Shown here piece after piece: positions 19,113 to 28,010 of a DNA stretch of 64,000 bases. How positions within the stretch are numbered: the first letter of the stretch is position 1; each line of letters starts with the position of its first letter. The stretch is from an uncultured Planctomycetaceae bacterium. Lineage in GTDB: Bacteria > Planctomycetota > Planctomycetia > Pirellulales > Pirellulaceae. The stretch lies in the NCBI GenBank assembly GCA_903863885.1, contig CAIPEB010000454.1, forward strand, positions 1 to 64,000. The letters run 5' to 3'. Made by a program: the position numbers and the translations under genes. The notes under the pieces were generated by a model that made no database searches, was not told the DNA's origin, and was given only the letters and a program-made list of their open reading frames with translations.

Positions 19113-19538
19113 CCGCGAGTCTCCTGATGATGCAAACCGCGGTCGGTGCCGCAGTTGCGTGAAAATCTTTCTGGCCCGAAAAAGCAGAATGGATTATAAA
19201 GATAACAAGTTGAAACTGTATTCGCAAAGTTTAGTTTAGGTGGCAAGGGGGATGTGCCGGGTGGCTTGTTCACCCGAATGTCGCCACGACCGTCATCCTG
19301 TTCGGGTGCCACGGGTAGCTTGTCTACCCGTGTTCGAACCTGCCGAGTTTCCAGCCATGCATCCTCCGTATCGCACATGTCTTGAGAGTAATGCCCCAAC
19401 ATGTGAGATCGTGCATTTACTTCAGAAACGATATCTGTTCGCTCACCGTCCGTCAGGAACTCACGGGTGGACAAGCCACCCGTGCCACCCGGCAAGGACG
19501 TTGCCTACCGATTAAGGACTACCGATTACCGACTCACC
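19113..19538. other. Divergent spacer with CACGGGTNG palindromes
   Basis: This 426-bp spacer separates the divergent galM and triheme genes and presumably carries both promoters; I cannot place them. It holds two clear palindromes of one family: 19310-19332 (CACGGGTAG/CTACCCGTG around CTTGT) and, in the opposite orientation, 19462-19484 (CACGGGTGG/CCACCCGTG around ACAAG). A degenerate third lies near 19255-19277. No coding sequence is supported here. Confidence 0.6.
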
Positions 19539-22500
19539 ATGCGACTCCAATCCATGCGCAACACGACATTCGTTGTTTGTTCGGTGTTTCACTTCGCGTT
19601 GATTTCCATTTCGGCGACCGCTGCGGAAGCTGCTCCGGCGCGCAAGTCGCTGCCGGCAAATCTGGCGTGCGGTGCCCGCATTACGGCTTCGTCCGAGTAT
19701 AGCCAGAACTATCTGTGCAAGTTCGTGGCCGATGGCAAGGTTCCGTCCCAGGAAGGGCACGACGACTTGAATCAGGCCTGGTGCGTTCCGGGAGACAAGG
19801 CACGCGGCGGGCAGCTTGATTTTGAATGGGCCCAGCCGGTCGAGATTCAGGAGCTCATCTATTTCGGCCGGACCGGGTGGTTCGTGAGCGAGTGTTTCAA
19901 AGACTACGAGGTCTACGTCAACGATGCAAAGGACCCGAGCGTTCGAGGCTCTTTTGCGATGGTGCACGGCCCGCAGCGCATCGCGTTGCAGGCTTCGGGC
20001 GTGCAGCGGCTTTCGATCAAGTTCCTCAACTCGTACGACGGGCCGAACCCCGGAGCGTCGGAACTGTTGATCTATGCCAAGAGCGTCTCGCCGAAAGAAC
20101 TGGCCGCTGTCGAGCGATCGCTCTCGCCTGCAATGGCGGGCAGCGATTTGCCCTTTGTCGATTGCGTCGATTGCGACAAGCTTCGATCGCTGATCCGCGA
20201 CCTTGCGGCCCAGCACGGATCGCGCTACGCCGAGAGCGGACACCATCTGAATCGGCTCGAAGAGTTGCAGAAAGCTGCAAAGGAGGCCGGCGAGAATTCG
20301 GACAAGGCCGCTGAAGTCGCGGAGCAGTTGGCCGCCCTGCAAAGGTCGGTCCTGCTGTTCGACATGGACCGGGCCATTGCGATCCGTCGCTATGAGATCA
20401 CCGCCTCGCACGTATACACCTATCATTACGAGGGTTTCCGGGCTGGCGGGGGGATCTATAACGTCTCGCTTCGCAATCCCCAGGAGCCGCCCATCGAACT
20501 GGCATCATCGCCGACCGGCCAGATCCTCGACTGCGATCTCTCGTTCGATGGCAGGACGGTGGTATTCAGCTGGCGGCAGAGCGAGAACGAAGGCTACCAT
20601 CTCTGGACCGTGGATGTTGACGGCAAGAACCTCAAGCAGATCACGCGGGGCGAGTGGCACGACTACAACGCGTGCTGGCTTCCGGACGGCGATATCGCGT
20701 TTCTGACCACGGCTTCTCCGCAGTTCGCGTATTGCTGGCATGCGCCGGTCGGTGTGTTGCACCGAATGCACCCGGATGGCAGCGGGATTCGCAAACTGTC
20801 GGCTAATTACCTGAACGACTTCACGCCTCAAGTGCTCGAGGACGGCCGACTCATCTACACGCGATGGGAATACGTGGATCGTCCGGCCATTCCGATTCAG
20901 AGTCTTTGGACGATCAATCCCGACGGCACGGGGCTGGCGAGCTACTTCGGCAACCGCGTGATCTCGCCGGGAACGTTCATGGAGGCTCGGCCGATTCCGG
21001 GCACGGGCAAGATCATCTGCACGATGACGGGCCACAACGGCCCGACTCGCGGCGCGATCGGCATCGTCGACCGTACTCGAGGGGACAATGCACAGGCCTC
21101 CATCGAGAACATCACGCCGGACGTTCCCGTTCCGGCGGTTGACCAGGGCAACGGCAATACGGAAGGCACGAAGCTCTACAGCTGTCCGATGCCGCTCGAT
21201 GCGACGCGGTTTCTCGTGTCGGCTCGCGGGCCGGAACTCGTAAGGACTCTGCGCGGCGATTGTCAGTCGACGGCGCTGGAGGCTCCGGCCCAGGGAATGC
21301 AGTGGTTTTCCGTTACGCCGATTCGAGTTCGTCAGCGCCCGCCTGTTGTGCCCGGCCGCGAGCATGTGGGCGACGAGCCTTTCGCCACGCTCTATCTGCA
21401 AGACGTCTATGACGGGCTCGAGCCGCAGGTGAAACGCGGCGAGATCGTTATGCTGCGCGTGGTCCGGGACATTCAAAAGAGTGTGCGGATCGATCCGTCG
21501 CTGAGGGCGTTTGGCTTCCAGTTCCCGGTCATCTCGTGCGGGGCCACGTACGCGGCCAAGGACGTGATCGGCGAGGTGCCGGTTGAGCCCGACGGTTCGG
21601 CCTATTTCCGCGTGCCCTCGGGCAAGAACGTCAGTTTCATGGCGATTGATTCTCAGGGCCGCGCCGTGCAGCGCATGCGCAGTTTCACTCATCTCATGGA
21701 CGGCGAGGTCCAGGGCTGCATCGGCTGCCACGAGCATCGCGGCAAGACGCCGGACCGGCGGCAGACGATGGCGCTTCGGCAACCGCCGCGCGACGTGCAG
21801 CCTCCCGAATGGGGAGCCGGCGGATTTGACTATTCGCGGGTCGTGCAGCCGGTGCTGGACCGTTATTGCGTGGAGTGCCACAACTCGATCGACGCGCCGA
21901 AGGGACTCGATCTGACCGGCGGCAAGACGGACTTCTTCAATGTCTCCTACGATACGCTGGCTCGCGAGAACCAGGGCCAGCGCGGCAGTCCGTACGTCAA
22001 CTGGATTCCGACGTACAACGGCCAGGAGTGGAACATCCTCGAGATCACGCCGAAGGCCTGGGGGTCGTCGCAGAGCCGCTTGGCCGAAGTGCTGTTTTCG
22101 GGGCATCCCGATCAGGACGGAAAGCGGCGACTTAATATGGATCCGGCCAGCATTCGCCGGGTCATTGCCTGGATCGATCTGAACGTGCCCTATTACGGGA
22201 CGAGCGAGACGGCTTATCCGGAGCGCATCGGTTGTCGGCAGCTTTATCCGGACTCGCTGGACAAGGTGCTGGCCGACGTCGCTTCGCGCCGCTGCAGCCA
22301 GTGTCACGCCGACGGCAAATTCCCCCGGCGCGAATGGACTCGAATCACCGAGCCGGAACTGAATCCGTTCCTGCTCGCGCCGCTGGCCCGCGAATGCGGG
22401 GGCAGCCAGAAGTGCGGCCGCCCCGTGTTCACGAGCAAAGAGGATCCCGACTACCGCGCGATCCTCTCGACCTTCGAGCCGATTGTCGAGATGCTCAAGA

Positions 22501-22565
22501 CCCGCCCCCGCATGGACATGCCCGGCGGAATGCCGGCCCCGGATGTGTGCCGCGCGAGTCGGTGA
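19539..22565 (+). CDS. Exported triheme c-type protein, hydrazine-synthase-alpha-like
   Basis: A 1008-residue exported protein. After the signal peptide comes a discoidin-like region (about 50-200; NLACGARITASSEYSQNY), then a coiled segment and TolB/PD40-type propeller repeats (about 280-500; DGRTVVFSW, DGKNLKQITRG). The later part has the block VEPDGSAYFRVPSGKNVSFMA leading into CIGCH (Cys727-His731). Two more c-heme motifs follow: CVECH (777-781) and CSQCH (919-923). This order resembles the hydrazine synthase alpha-subunit middle-domain proteins common in planctomycetes. It does not by itself imply anammox, since no other hydrazine genes are present. The start could also be the ATG at 19554; both give a signal peptide. 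Probably a periplasmic electron-transfer or substrate-binding protein. Confidence 0.8.
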   Translation: MRLQSMRNTTFVVCSVFHFALISISATAAEAAPARKSLPANLACGARITASSEYSQNYLCKFVADGKVPSQEGHDDLNQAWCVPGDKARGGQLDFEWAQPVEIQELIYFGRTGWFVSECFKDYEVYVNDAKDPSVRGSFAMVHGPQRIALQASGVQRLSIKFLNSYDGPNPGASELLIYAKSVSPKELAAVERSLSPAMAGSDLPFVDCVDCDKLRSLIRDLAAQHGSRYAESGHHLNRLEELQKAAKEAGENSDKAAEVAEQLAALQRSVLLFDMDRAIAIRRYEITASHVYTYHYEGFRAGGGIYNVSLRNPQEPPIELASSPTGQILDCDLSFDGRTVVFSWRQSENEGYHLWTVDVDGKNLKQITRGEWHDYNACWLPDGDIAFLTTASPQFAYCWHAPVGVLHRMHPDGSGIRKLSANYLNDFTPQVLEDGRLIYTRWEYVDRPAIPIQSLWTINPDGTGLASYFGNRVISPGTFMEARPIPGTGKIICTMTGHNGPTRGAIGIVDRTRGDNAQASIENITPDVPVPAVDQGNGNTEGTKLYSCPMPLDATRFLVSARGPELVRTLRGDCQSTALEAPAQGMQWFSVTPIRVRQRPPVVPGREHVGDEPFATLYLQDVYDGLEPQVKRGEIVMLRVVRDIQKSVRIDPSLRAFGFQFPVISCGATYAAKDVIGEVPVEPDGSAYFRVPSGKNVSFMAIDSQGRAVQRMRSFTHLMDGEVQGCIGCHEHRGKTPDRRQTMALRQPPRDVQPPEWGAGGFDYSRVVQPVLDRYCVECHNSIDAPKGLDLTGGKTDFFNVSYDTLARENQGQRGSPYVNWIPTYNGQEWNILEITPKAWGSSQSRLAEVLFSGHPDQDGKRRLNMDPASIRRVIAWIDLNVPYYGTSETAYPERIGCRQLYPDSLDKVLADVASRRCSQCHADGKFPRREWTRITEPELNPFLLAPLARECGGSQKCGRPVFTSKEDPDYRAILSTFEPIVEMLKTRPRMDMPGGMPAPDVCRASR

Positions 22566-22596
22566 ACATCGAGATTCTCGCGTGCGGATCGGCAAC

Positions 22597-22632
22597 AAAA
22601 AAAAGCCGTGTCGGCTGGGATGCCGCACGGCT
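22597..22632 (-). terminator. Intrinsic terminator of the corrinoid/MtrH operon
   Basis: On the minus strand, 30 bp after the mtrH-like stop, a hairpin with 7-bp arms AGCCGTG/CACGGCT and a GC-rich 15-nt loop is followed at once by eight T residues. This is the best intrinsic terminator in the window and sets the end of the three-gene minus-strand operon. Confidence 0.85.
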
Positions 22633-22661
22633 GGTGGATTTCAGATTTTGTCCGCGTCGAA

Positions 22662-23591
22662 TCAGCCGACGCGATACCGCGGGTGAACCTTGTCGGGCCG
22701 CACGCCGCGTTCCATCATGAGCTGGCTCAACGCCGTGTCGGCCATGGCCACCGCGGGGAAGACGTATTTTGCGTCTTCGACGGGGCCGTAGAGCAGGAAG
22801 TCGGCGCCCATGGCCACCGATGCAGCCGCCGCCGCGGCCATGCATGGATGAACCGCCTGCTCGCCCATCTTCTTCTTCAGGCCTTTCCACATCGCGACGG
22901 CGTTGTGCACGCCGCCGCCTGCGGCCAGTCCCATTTCGTTCTTGATGTCGAACAGCGCGCTGCACGCGCTGCCCAGCGTGGCCAGGTCCAGGACGCAGGT
23001 GTCCACCATCAACTGGTCGATGCCCGCTTCGAGCAGTTTAGGCAGGAGTTCGCGAACGCAATGCACGCGTCCGCTGGCCGTGAAGTCCTTGAGATAATAG
23101 GTCAGCAGGATGGCCGTTTTCACGCCGGAATCCTGGACCGCCTTGAGTTCTTCGTCGCTGATCTCGGGCTGGATCGAGTTGTACACGATGCGGTCGGTGA
23201 TGCCTTTTTCCGCAGCGTAGCGGAGGCCGGCGAGCCGGACATCGGTGGTCGTGCCGTCGATGAGCAGCGGCATCTTCGTCACGCTGGCCGCGAACTCGAG
23301 GTGCTTCGCGATCGCTTCGGGAGTGGCGCCGACCACGTCGAGCATGCAGGGGTTTCCCGTGCGCTCGCTGAAGTCTTCCTGGCCCCGAATGGCCTGCTCG
23401 GCCGCGGCTGCGTCGAATTCGCCGCGGTCCTCGTCGGTGGTGACCTTGTGTCCGTGATAGAACATGCTGCCGACCAGGACGGTGGGCCGGACTCCGGGCT
23501 GTCCTCCGACTCGCACGCCGGCGATTTCAAACGTCTTCTGCGGGACGCGGAAATGCAGCAATCCCGTGGTTTCTTGCGGACTGTCGGACAT
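22662..23591 (-). CDS. MtrH-family pterin methyltransferase
   Basis: A 309-residue soluble TIM-barrel methyltransferase of the MtrH family. Known members move a methyl group between a corrinoid protein and tetrahydromethanopterin or tetrahydrofolate. Family blocks: VLVGSMFYHGHKV near the N-terminus, GNPCMLDVVG, LLIDGTT, IVYNSIQPEIS, LLTYYLKDFT, VDTCVLDLATLG, AAGGGVHNAV and GADFLLYGPVEDA. The large multi-subunit archaeal Mtr membrane complex is absent, so this is the free bacterial type, comparable to the MtgA partner in corrinoid demethylation systems. It is the last gene of an operon with the oxidoreductase and corrinoid protein upstream, followed by a strong terminator. Whether the pterin is folate or methanopterin cannot be told from this window. 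Confidence 0.88.
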   Translation of the reverse strand: MSDSPQETTGLLHFRVPQKTFEIAGVRVGGQPGVRPTVLVGSMFYHGHKVTTDEDRGEFDAAAAEQAIRGQEDFSERTGNPCMLDVVGATPEAIAKHLEFAASVTKMPLLIDGTTTDVRLAGLRYAAEKGITDRIVYNSIQPEISDEELKAVQDSGVKTAILLTYYLKDFTASGRVHCVRELLPKLLEAGIDQLMVDTCVLDLATLGSACSALFDIKNEMGLAAGGGVHNAVAMWKGLKKKMGEQAVHPCMAAAAAASVAMGADFLLYGPVEDAKYVFPAVAMADTALSQLMMERGVRPDKVHPRYRVG

Positions 23592-23705
23592 GAGAAACTC
23601 CCAGATCGAACTTAATACGGAATTTGAAATCGCAGACGGAGAGCGTATGCCCAGGGTCTGGATGCACTGCTTCGACGCCCGCTGTTTCGACGCCGAACCG
23701 AAGGC

Positions 23706-24701
23706 TCACGAATACTTGGCGATCTTCGCGGCGACCTCCATCGCTTTGCGGCCGTCTTCCGGCGTGATCGACGGGGCTTTTCCTTCGAGCAGGCATTGCA
23801 CGAAGTGCTCATCCTGCTGCTGGTGTCCCCACATGCGCGGGCCGCCCTGCTTGACCAGCCACTTGGTCTCGTACGGTTCGTCGTCGTACAACGTGACTGC
23901 TTCGTGGGCGGTGGTCTTGGCGACGGCGGTCGAGCTGCCGACGACTTCGAACACGCAGCTCGAGGCCGATTCGGCCACCGTGCCGCTGAACTGGAAGCAG
24001 GCCGAGACGCCATTGGCCAGTTCGGCCGCGGCGCACGCATCGTAGCCCATCGTGCCGCCGTAGCGGGGCAGCGGCGTGTACTTCACCGCCGAATGGACAT
24101 CCTTGACTTCGGTCTTGAGCAGCCATCGCACCAGGTCGATCGACCAGACGGCCAGCGTGTAGAGCGGACCGCCGCTTTCCTTCAGGTTCCACACCCAGGC
24201 TCCCGGCGGCCATTGCTTGGCAAGGTCTTTGGCCGCGATGAACTCGCGATAGATCACGGCGGCGGGATCGCCGAGTTTGCCTTGGTCCATCAGTTCCTTG
24301 ATCTTCACGAACGGCGGCGAGAAGCGGAACGTCAGGCTGGGCATCAGGTGGACGCTCTTCTTTTCGGCGGCCGTGATGATCTTGTCGGCCTGGCCGAGGT
24401 TTTCCGCGAGCGGCATTTCACACAGCACGTGCTTGCCGGCTTCGATCGCCGCCAGTGCGACTTCCGCGTGCAGCGGGGTGGGCACCGACACGACGACCGC
24501 GTGGATTTCGGGATCCTTGACCAGATCGCGATAGTCCTGGTACGTCTTGACCGGGAACTTCTTGCCGACCTTGCCCAACCGGGCCGCGTCCGGGTCTGCG
24601 ACCGCGACCAGCCGCGATCCGGGAATGGAACTGAAAGCCGGAACGTGCGCGCCGTACCCGACGAAGCCGCAACCAACTACGCCAACTCCAACTTTGTCCA
24701 C
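23706..24701 (-). CDS. Gfo/Idh/MocA oxidoreductase with EMP in place of EKP
   Basis: A 331-residue NAD(P)-dependent oxidoreductase. The Rossmann motif GVVGCGFVGYG (about 7-17) and an acidic residue after beta-2 (VADPD, 34-38) suggest NAD(H) preference. The family motif usually reads EKP, with the lysine at the active site; here it reads C-E-M-P (Met96). The C-terminal domain has ESGGPLYTLAVWSIDLVRWLL, where the GG...H/D pattern is altered (TLAVWSID). The gene lies between a corrinoid protein and an MtrH-type methyltransferase on the same strand, so it may process a methylated substrate or product. With the lysine missing, ordinary sugar dehydrogenase chemistry should not be assumed. Confidence 0.88.
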   Translation of the reverse strand: MDKVGVGVVGCGFVGYGAHVPAFSSIPGSRLVAVADPDAARLGKVGKKFPVKTYQDYRDLVKDPEIHAVVVSVPTPLHAEVALAAIEAGKHVLCEMPLAENLGQADKIITAAEKKSVHLMPSLTFRFSPPFVKIKELMDQGKLGDPAAVIYREFIAAKDLAKQWPPGAWVWNLKESGGPLYTLAVWSIDLVRWLLKTEVKDVHSAVKYTPLPRYGGTMGYDACAAAELANGVSACFQFSGTVAESASSCVFEVVGSSTAVAKTTAHEAVTLYDDEPYETKWLVKQGGPRMWGHQQQDEHFVQCLLEGKAPSITPEDGRKAMEVAAKIAKYS

Positions 24702-24809
24702 GTGTAGGTCCTTTCCCAGTCAATGAACAGGGTCAATAAGCAGGCAAACAAAGCGGACGGAGCCGGACTGCCCGCGCCGGCTCAGTCTGAGCATACAGGT
24801 ATGACAGTT

Positions 24810-24957
24810 CTAAGAACGTGTTTGAAAAATCCATTTCACCCTCCCGCAATGCGGGAGGGTCGGACGCGAAAGCGTCCGGGGAGGGTCAGTTCCCCCTCTC
24901 CGGCCCTGCCGGGCCGACTCTCCCCAAGGGGAGAGTGAATTCTAAAACACCTTCTAA
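24810..24957. repeat. Family A stem-loop element, copy 2 (most complete)
   Basis: About 148 bp between the oxidoreductase and the corrinoid protein gene. The ends are imperfect inverted repeats (CTAAGAACGTGTTT at the left, AAAACACCTTCTAAG at the right). Inside are four hairpins in order: CCTCCCGCAATGCGGGAGG, CGGACGCGAAAGCGTCCG, CGGCCCTGCCGGGCCG and CTCTCCCCAAGGGGAGAG. The plus strand is open across the element and reads SPSR...GGSDAKASGEGQ...SGPAGPTLP, as in UvrC. It interrupts an operon, so it could process or attenuate the transcript. Confidence 0.88.
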
Positions 24958-24992
24958 GGGGTGCGTTCGCGATCTGGCAGTCGCAATGACTG

Positions 24993-25631
24993 TCAGGCTG
25001 CGAGCAGTTTGCGGGCCAGCGCCACGGCGCCGCTCGCGTTGCTGCTGTAGCCGTCGGCGCCGATCGAATCCGCGTACTGCTGCGTGACCGGAGCGCCGCC
25101 GACCATGATCTTGCACTTCAGGCTGGCTTGCTTTACGGCGTCGATCACGCCCTTCATGGCAGTCATCGTGGTGGTCAGCAGTGCGGAGACCGCGATGAGA
25201 TCCGCCCGGCATTCCACAGCCTTCTTGACGAACTGATCCGCCGGCACATCGACGCCCAGGTCGACGACCTCGAATCCTCCGCCTTCCAGCATCGATGCCA
25301 CGAGACCTTTGCCGATATCGTGCAGGTCGCCCTTCACCGTGCCGATCACGACACGGCCAGCCGGCTCAATACCCCGAGCGGCCAAGATCGGGCGAAGCAA
25401 TTCCAGGGACGCCTTCATCGCGCGTGCGGCGATCAACAGTTCGGGCACGTAGAACTCGTTGCACTCGAACCGCTTGCCCACTTCGTCCATAGCCGGAATC
25501 ATGCGTTCGACGACCAGCGATTGCGGATCAACGCCGGCGGCAAGCGCCTCCTCGGTGATCTTCTTCGCCCCAACCGCGTCGCCGTTAAGAACCGCTTCGT
25601 ACAGTTTGTTGAGATCAATGGCTTCAGACAT
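24993..25631 (-). CDS. Corrinoid (B12-binding) methyl-carrier protein
   Basis: A 212-residue cytoplasmic corrinoid protein of the MtbC/MttC/MetH-type family. Residues 1-85 form the helical cap domain (YEAVLNGD, ERMIPAMDEVGKRFECNEFYVPELLIAAR). The B12-binding Rossmann domain follows, with D102-L-H104-D-I-G107 (DxHxxG), whose histidine is the lower axial cobalt ligand. The later IMVGGAPVT and the terminal GADGYSSNASGAVALA complete the nucleotide-loop site. It is the first gene of the minus-strand operon that ends with the MtrH-type methyltransferase. It should accept a methyl group from an unidentified substrate-specific methyltransferase, which is not in this window, and pass it to the MtrH protein. 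Confidence 0.93.
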   Translation of the reverse strand: MSEAIDLNKLYEAVLNGDAVGAKKITEEALAAGVDPQSLVVERMIPAMDEVGKRFECNEFYVPELLIAARAMKASLELLRPILAARGIEPAGRVVIGTVKGDLHDIGKGLVASMLEGGGFEVVDLGVDVPADQFVKKAVECRADLIAVSALLTTTMTAMKGVIDAVKQASLKCKIMVGGAPVTQQYADSIGADGYSSNASGAVALARKLLAA

Positions 25632-26128
25632 GGCTTCTCCCGTACTCGATCAATCTCGCTACCGGCAGATGATGGAACGTTCCCAGAATCCGCAGGGCTC
25701 CATTATCGCGAAGTCAGCGGGAACAGGTCAAAGCGTGAAGCGGGAAAATCGGGAAAAGGCCAGGGCCAGTGCTCCTTGCGTCCGTTTTCCTCGCCGCAAC
25801 GCGCTTATTCGCTAAAGCTTCTCGCAACCGCAATGCGGTTCCTATCGATCAATTTCCGTGCCGCACATTCTATCTTGCCGAAACCGGCGCTGTCCACAGT
25901 CGACAGCTGGAGACCGGGGTCTGGAGCCAGAAAAATCCCCATCCGATTACCGGCCACGGTCCACCGGCACCTGCTTCTCGGCAGAAACTGCCCGCCTTTG
26001 TCAGCGAGTTGGCAGTTGGTAAGATTTGTCCCAGGCGGAAAGTCAGCGTGTTTTTTCCCTGACACGGCCTGCCGCTTCGCGCCCGGGTCCGCTCCAAGTC
26101 AACGCTTTCCAGCCGCCGGGAGTATGTC
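25632..26128. other. Divergent spacer, no gene seen
   Basis: Nearly 500 bp between the divergent corrinoid operon and pyrG. Short open frames exist but lack ribosome-binding sites and recognisable products. The operon promoter should lie here. I looked for a cobalamin riboswitch, expected from the adjacent B12 protein, and did not find its conserved B12-box or stem order by eye. Confidence 0.45.
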
Positions 26129-26339
26129 GTGCGGTTTAGAAGTGGTTTCACCGTCGTGATTCATGCTTCACTCTCCCTCTGGGAGAGTCGGGCCGAAGGC
26201 CCGGAGAGGGCTGCCGCGCCGCTAGTCGTAGAATTCGCTACTGGTTCGGAAGACCCTCCCCGACCGCTACGCGGCCGACCCTCCCGCACGCGGGCGGGTG
26301 AAGCCAAGTCGTTACGTCTAAATGGTTCCTAAACCGCAC
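26129..26339. repeat. Family A element, copy 3, long fold-back form next to pyrG
   Basis: The largest copy, about 210 bp. Perfect 11-bp outer arms GTGCGGTTTAG (26129-26139) and CTAAACCGCAC (26329-26339) enclose the usual core: CTCTCCCTCTGGGAGAG, CGGGCCGAAGGCCCG, CGACCGCTACGCGGCCG and CCTCCCGCACGCGGGCGGG. It ends 21 bp before the pyrG start codon, just upstream of its Shine-Dalgarno, so the folded RNA would form most of the proximal 5' leader. Confidence 0.8.
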
Positions 26340-26360
26340 GCCCTCGGAGGGCGGAATTCC

Positions 26361-27998
26361 ATGACAAAGCATATTTTCGTGACGGGCGGCGTGGTCAGTT
26401 CGCTCGGCAAGGGATTGACCAGCGCCTCAGTCGGTATGCTGCTCGAACGCCGCGGCCTCCGAGTCCGGATGCAGAAGCTGGATCCGTACATCAACGTCGA
26501 TCCCGGCACGATGAGCCCCTATCAGCACGGCGAAGTTTACGTGCTGGACGACGGCAGCGAAACCGATCTCGATCTGGGCCACTACGAAAGATTCACCAAC
26601 AGCCCGCTGACCCGCGACGCCAACTACACCACCGGCCAGATCTACATGTCGGTGATCGACAAGGAACGCCGGGGCGAATTCCTGGGAAAGACCGTGCAGG
26701 TCATTCCCCACATCACCAACGAAATCAAGAGCGTAATCCACAAGCTGGCCAGCGAAGATGTGGATGTTGTGATCACCGAAATCGGCGGGACCGTCGGAGA
26801 TATCGAAAGCCTGCCGTTCCTCGAAGCCATCCGCCAGTTCGCTCTCGATATCGGCAAGGAAAACTGCCTCTACATCCATCTCACCCTCGTGCCCTACCTC
26901 AAGGCGGCCGGTGAGTTGAAGACCAAGCCGACCCAGCACTCCGTCGGCCAGCTGCGGCAGATCGGCATCCAGCCCGACTTCCTGATCTGCCGCACCGAGC
27001 GGGCGATCAGCCGCGAGGATCGCGAGAAGATGGCCCTGTTCTGCAATGTTCCTCTCGATGCGGTCATCGAAGAACGCGATAAGGATTTCTCCATTTACGA
27101 GGTGCCGCTGAGCCTCGTGGACAACCGACTCGATGAACTGATCATCAAGCGGCTGCGCTTGCCGTCCAGGTCGCTGCACCTGGACGACTGGCACGAACTG
27201 CTGCACCGCCTGCGCAATCCCGAACACGAAATCGGCATCGCCGTCGTGGGTAAATACGCCGAACATTTCGATGCCTACAAGTCCATCTACGAGTCGCTGG
27301 ACCACGCGGGAGTCAAGCATCGAGTCCAGATTCGAATCGGCCGCATTCACAGCGAAGCGGTGGAGAAGGAAGGCCCGGCCCGCCTGCTCAGCGGCTACGA
27401 CGGCATCCTCGTTCCGGGCGGGTTCGGCGAGCGGGGCATCGAGGGAAAAGTCGATGCGATCCGATTCGCGCGGGAACGACAGATCCCGTTCCTCGGGATC
27501 TGCCTCGGAATGCAGTGCGCCGTGATCGAGTTTGCCCGAAACGTGGCGAATCTGCGCGGTGCGCACTCGACCGAATTCCAGAAAGACACCGAACATCCGG
27601 TCATCTGCCTGCTCGACGAACAAAGGAACATCACCCGCAAAGGCGGCACGATGCGGCTGGGCGCGCAGGCCGCGAAGCTCGATCCCGCCAGCATCTCGGC
27701 AAAATGCTACGGCACGGACTCGATCTCGGAACGCCATCGCCACCGGTACGAGTTCAATAACTTCTACCGCCAGCAGCTTGCGGACCAGGGCATGTTGTTC
27801 GCCGGTCTCAGCCCCGATTCGAGTCTCGTCGAGATCATCGAACTGCCGAACCACCCGTGGTTCGTGGCGGTGCAGTTCCACCCGGAATTCAAATCGAAGA
27901 TCACCCGGCCGCAGGCCCTGTTCGCAGGATTTATCGGGGCGGCCGTAGACCGGCATCTCAAGTTGCGCGAACGTCCCGCGCAGCCGGATGCGTCCTGA
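26361..27998 (+). CDS. pyrG: CTP synthase
   Basis: A 545-residue enzyme converting UTP, ATP and glutamine to CTP. The N-terminal amidoligase domain (about 1-270) opens with [16 protein letters not shown], the P-loop, followed by the near-invariant [19 protein letters not shown], the [12 protein letters not shown] block and KTKPTQHSV. The class I glutamine amidotransferase domain has its triad at Cys381 (GICLGMQ), His507 and Glu509 (HPEF). Length is typical. The ATG at 26361 has CGGAGG at 26345-26350, rather distant but workable, and starts exactly at the conserved N-terminus. A family A element sits immediately upstream. The DUF1844 gene starts 12 bp after the stop, so the two are probably co-transcribed. 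Confidence 0.97.
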   Translation: MTKHIFVTGGVVSSLGKGLTSASVGMLLERRGLRVRMQKLDPYINVDPGTMSPYQHGEVYVLDDGSETDLDLGHYERFTNSPLTRDANYTTGQIYMSVIDKERRGEFLGKTVQVIPHITNEIKSVIHKLASEDVDVVITEIGGTVGDIESLPFLEAIRQFALDIGKENCLYIHLTLVPYLKAAGELKTKPTQHSVGQLRQIGIQPDFLICRTERAISREDREKMALFCNVPLDAVIEERDKDFSIYEVPLSLVDNRLDELIIKRLRLPSRSLHLDDWHELLHRLRNPEHEIGIAVVGKYAEHFDAYKSIYESLDHAGVKHRVQIRIGRIHSEAVEKEGPARLLSGYDGILVPGGFGERGIEGKVDAIRFARERQIPFLGICLGMQCAVIEFARNVANLRGAHSTEFQKDTEHPVICLLDEQRNITRKGGTMRLGAQAAKLDPASISAKCYGTDSISERHRHRYEFNNFYRQQLADQGMLFAGLSPDSSLVEIIELPNHPWFVAVQFHPEFKSKITRPQALFAGFIGAAVDRHLKLRERPAQPDAS

Positions 27999-28010
27999 CG
28001 GAGGCGAAGC

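Noticed and set aside
19539-22565. Evidence of anammox (hydrazine synthase)
   Set aside because: Only an alpha-subunit-like protein is present. Similar proteins are common in non-anammox planctomycetes, and no beta or gamma subunits are nearby.
20505-22628. 707-codon antisense frame opposite the triheme gene
   Set aside because: It opposes a gene with three CxxCH motifs and PD40 repeats, and its own translation has no recognisable domain. Treated as a GC-driven shadow.
25632-26128. Cobalamin riboswitch ahead of the corrinoid operon
   Set aside because: Expected from context, but I could not find the B12-box or the conserved stem order by eye. A covariance-model search would decide.
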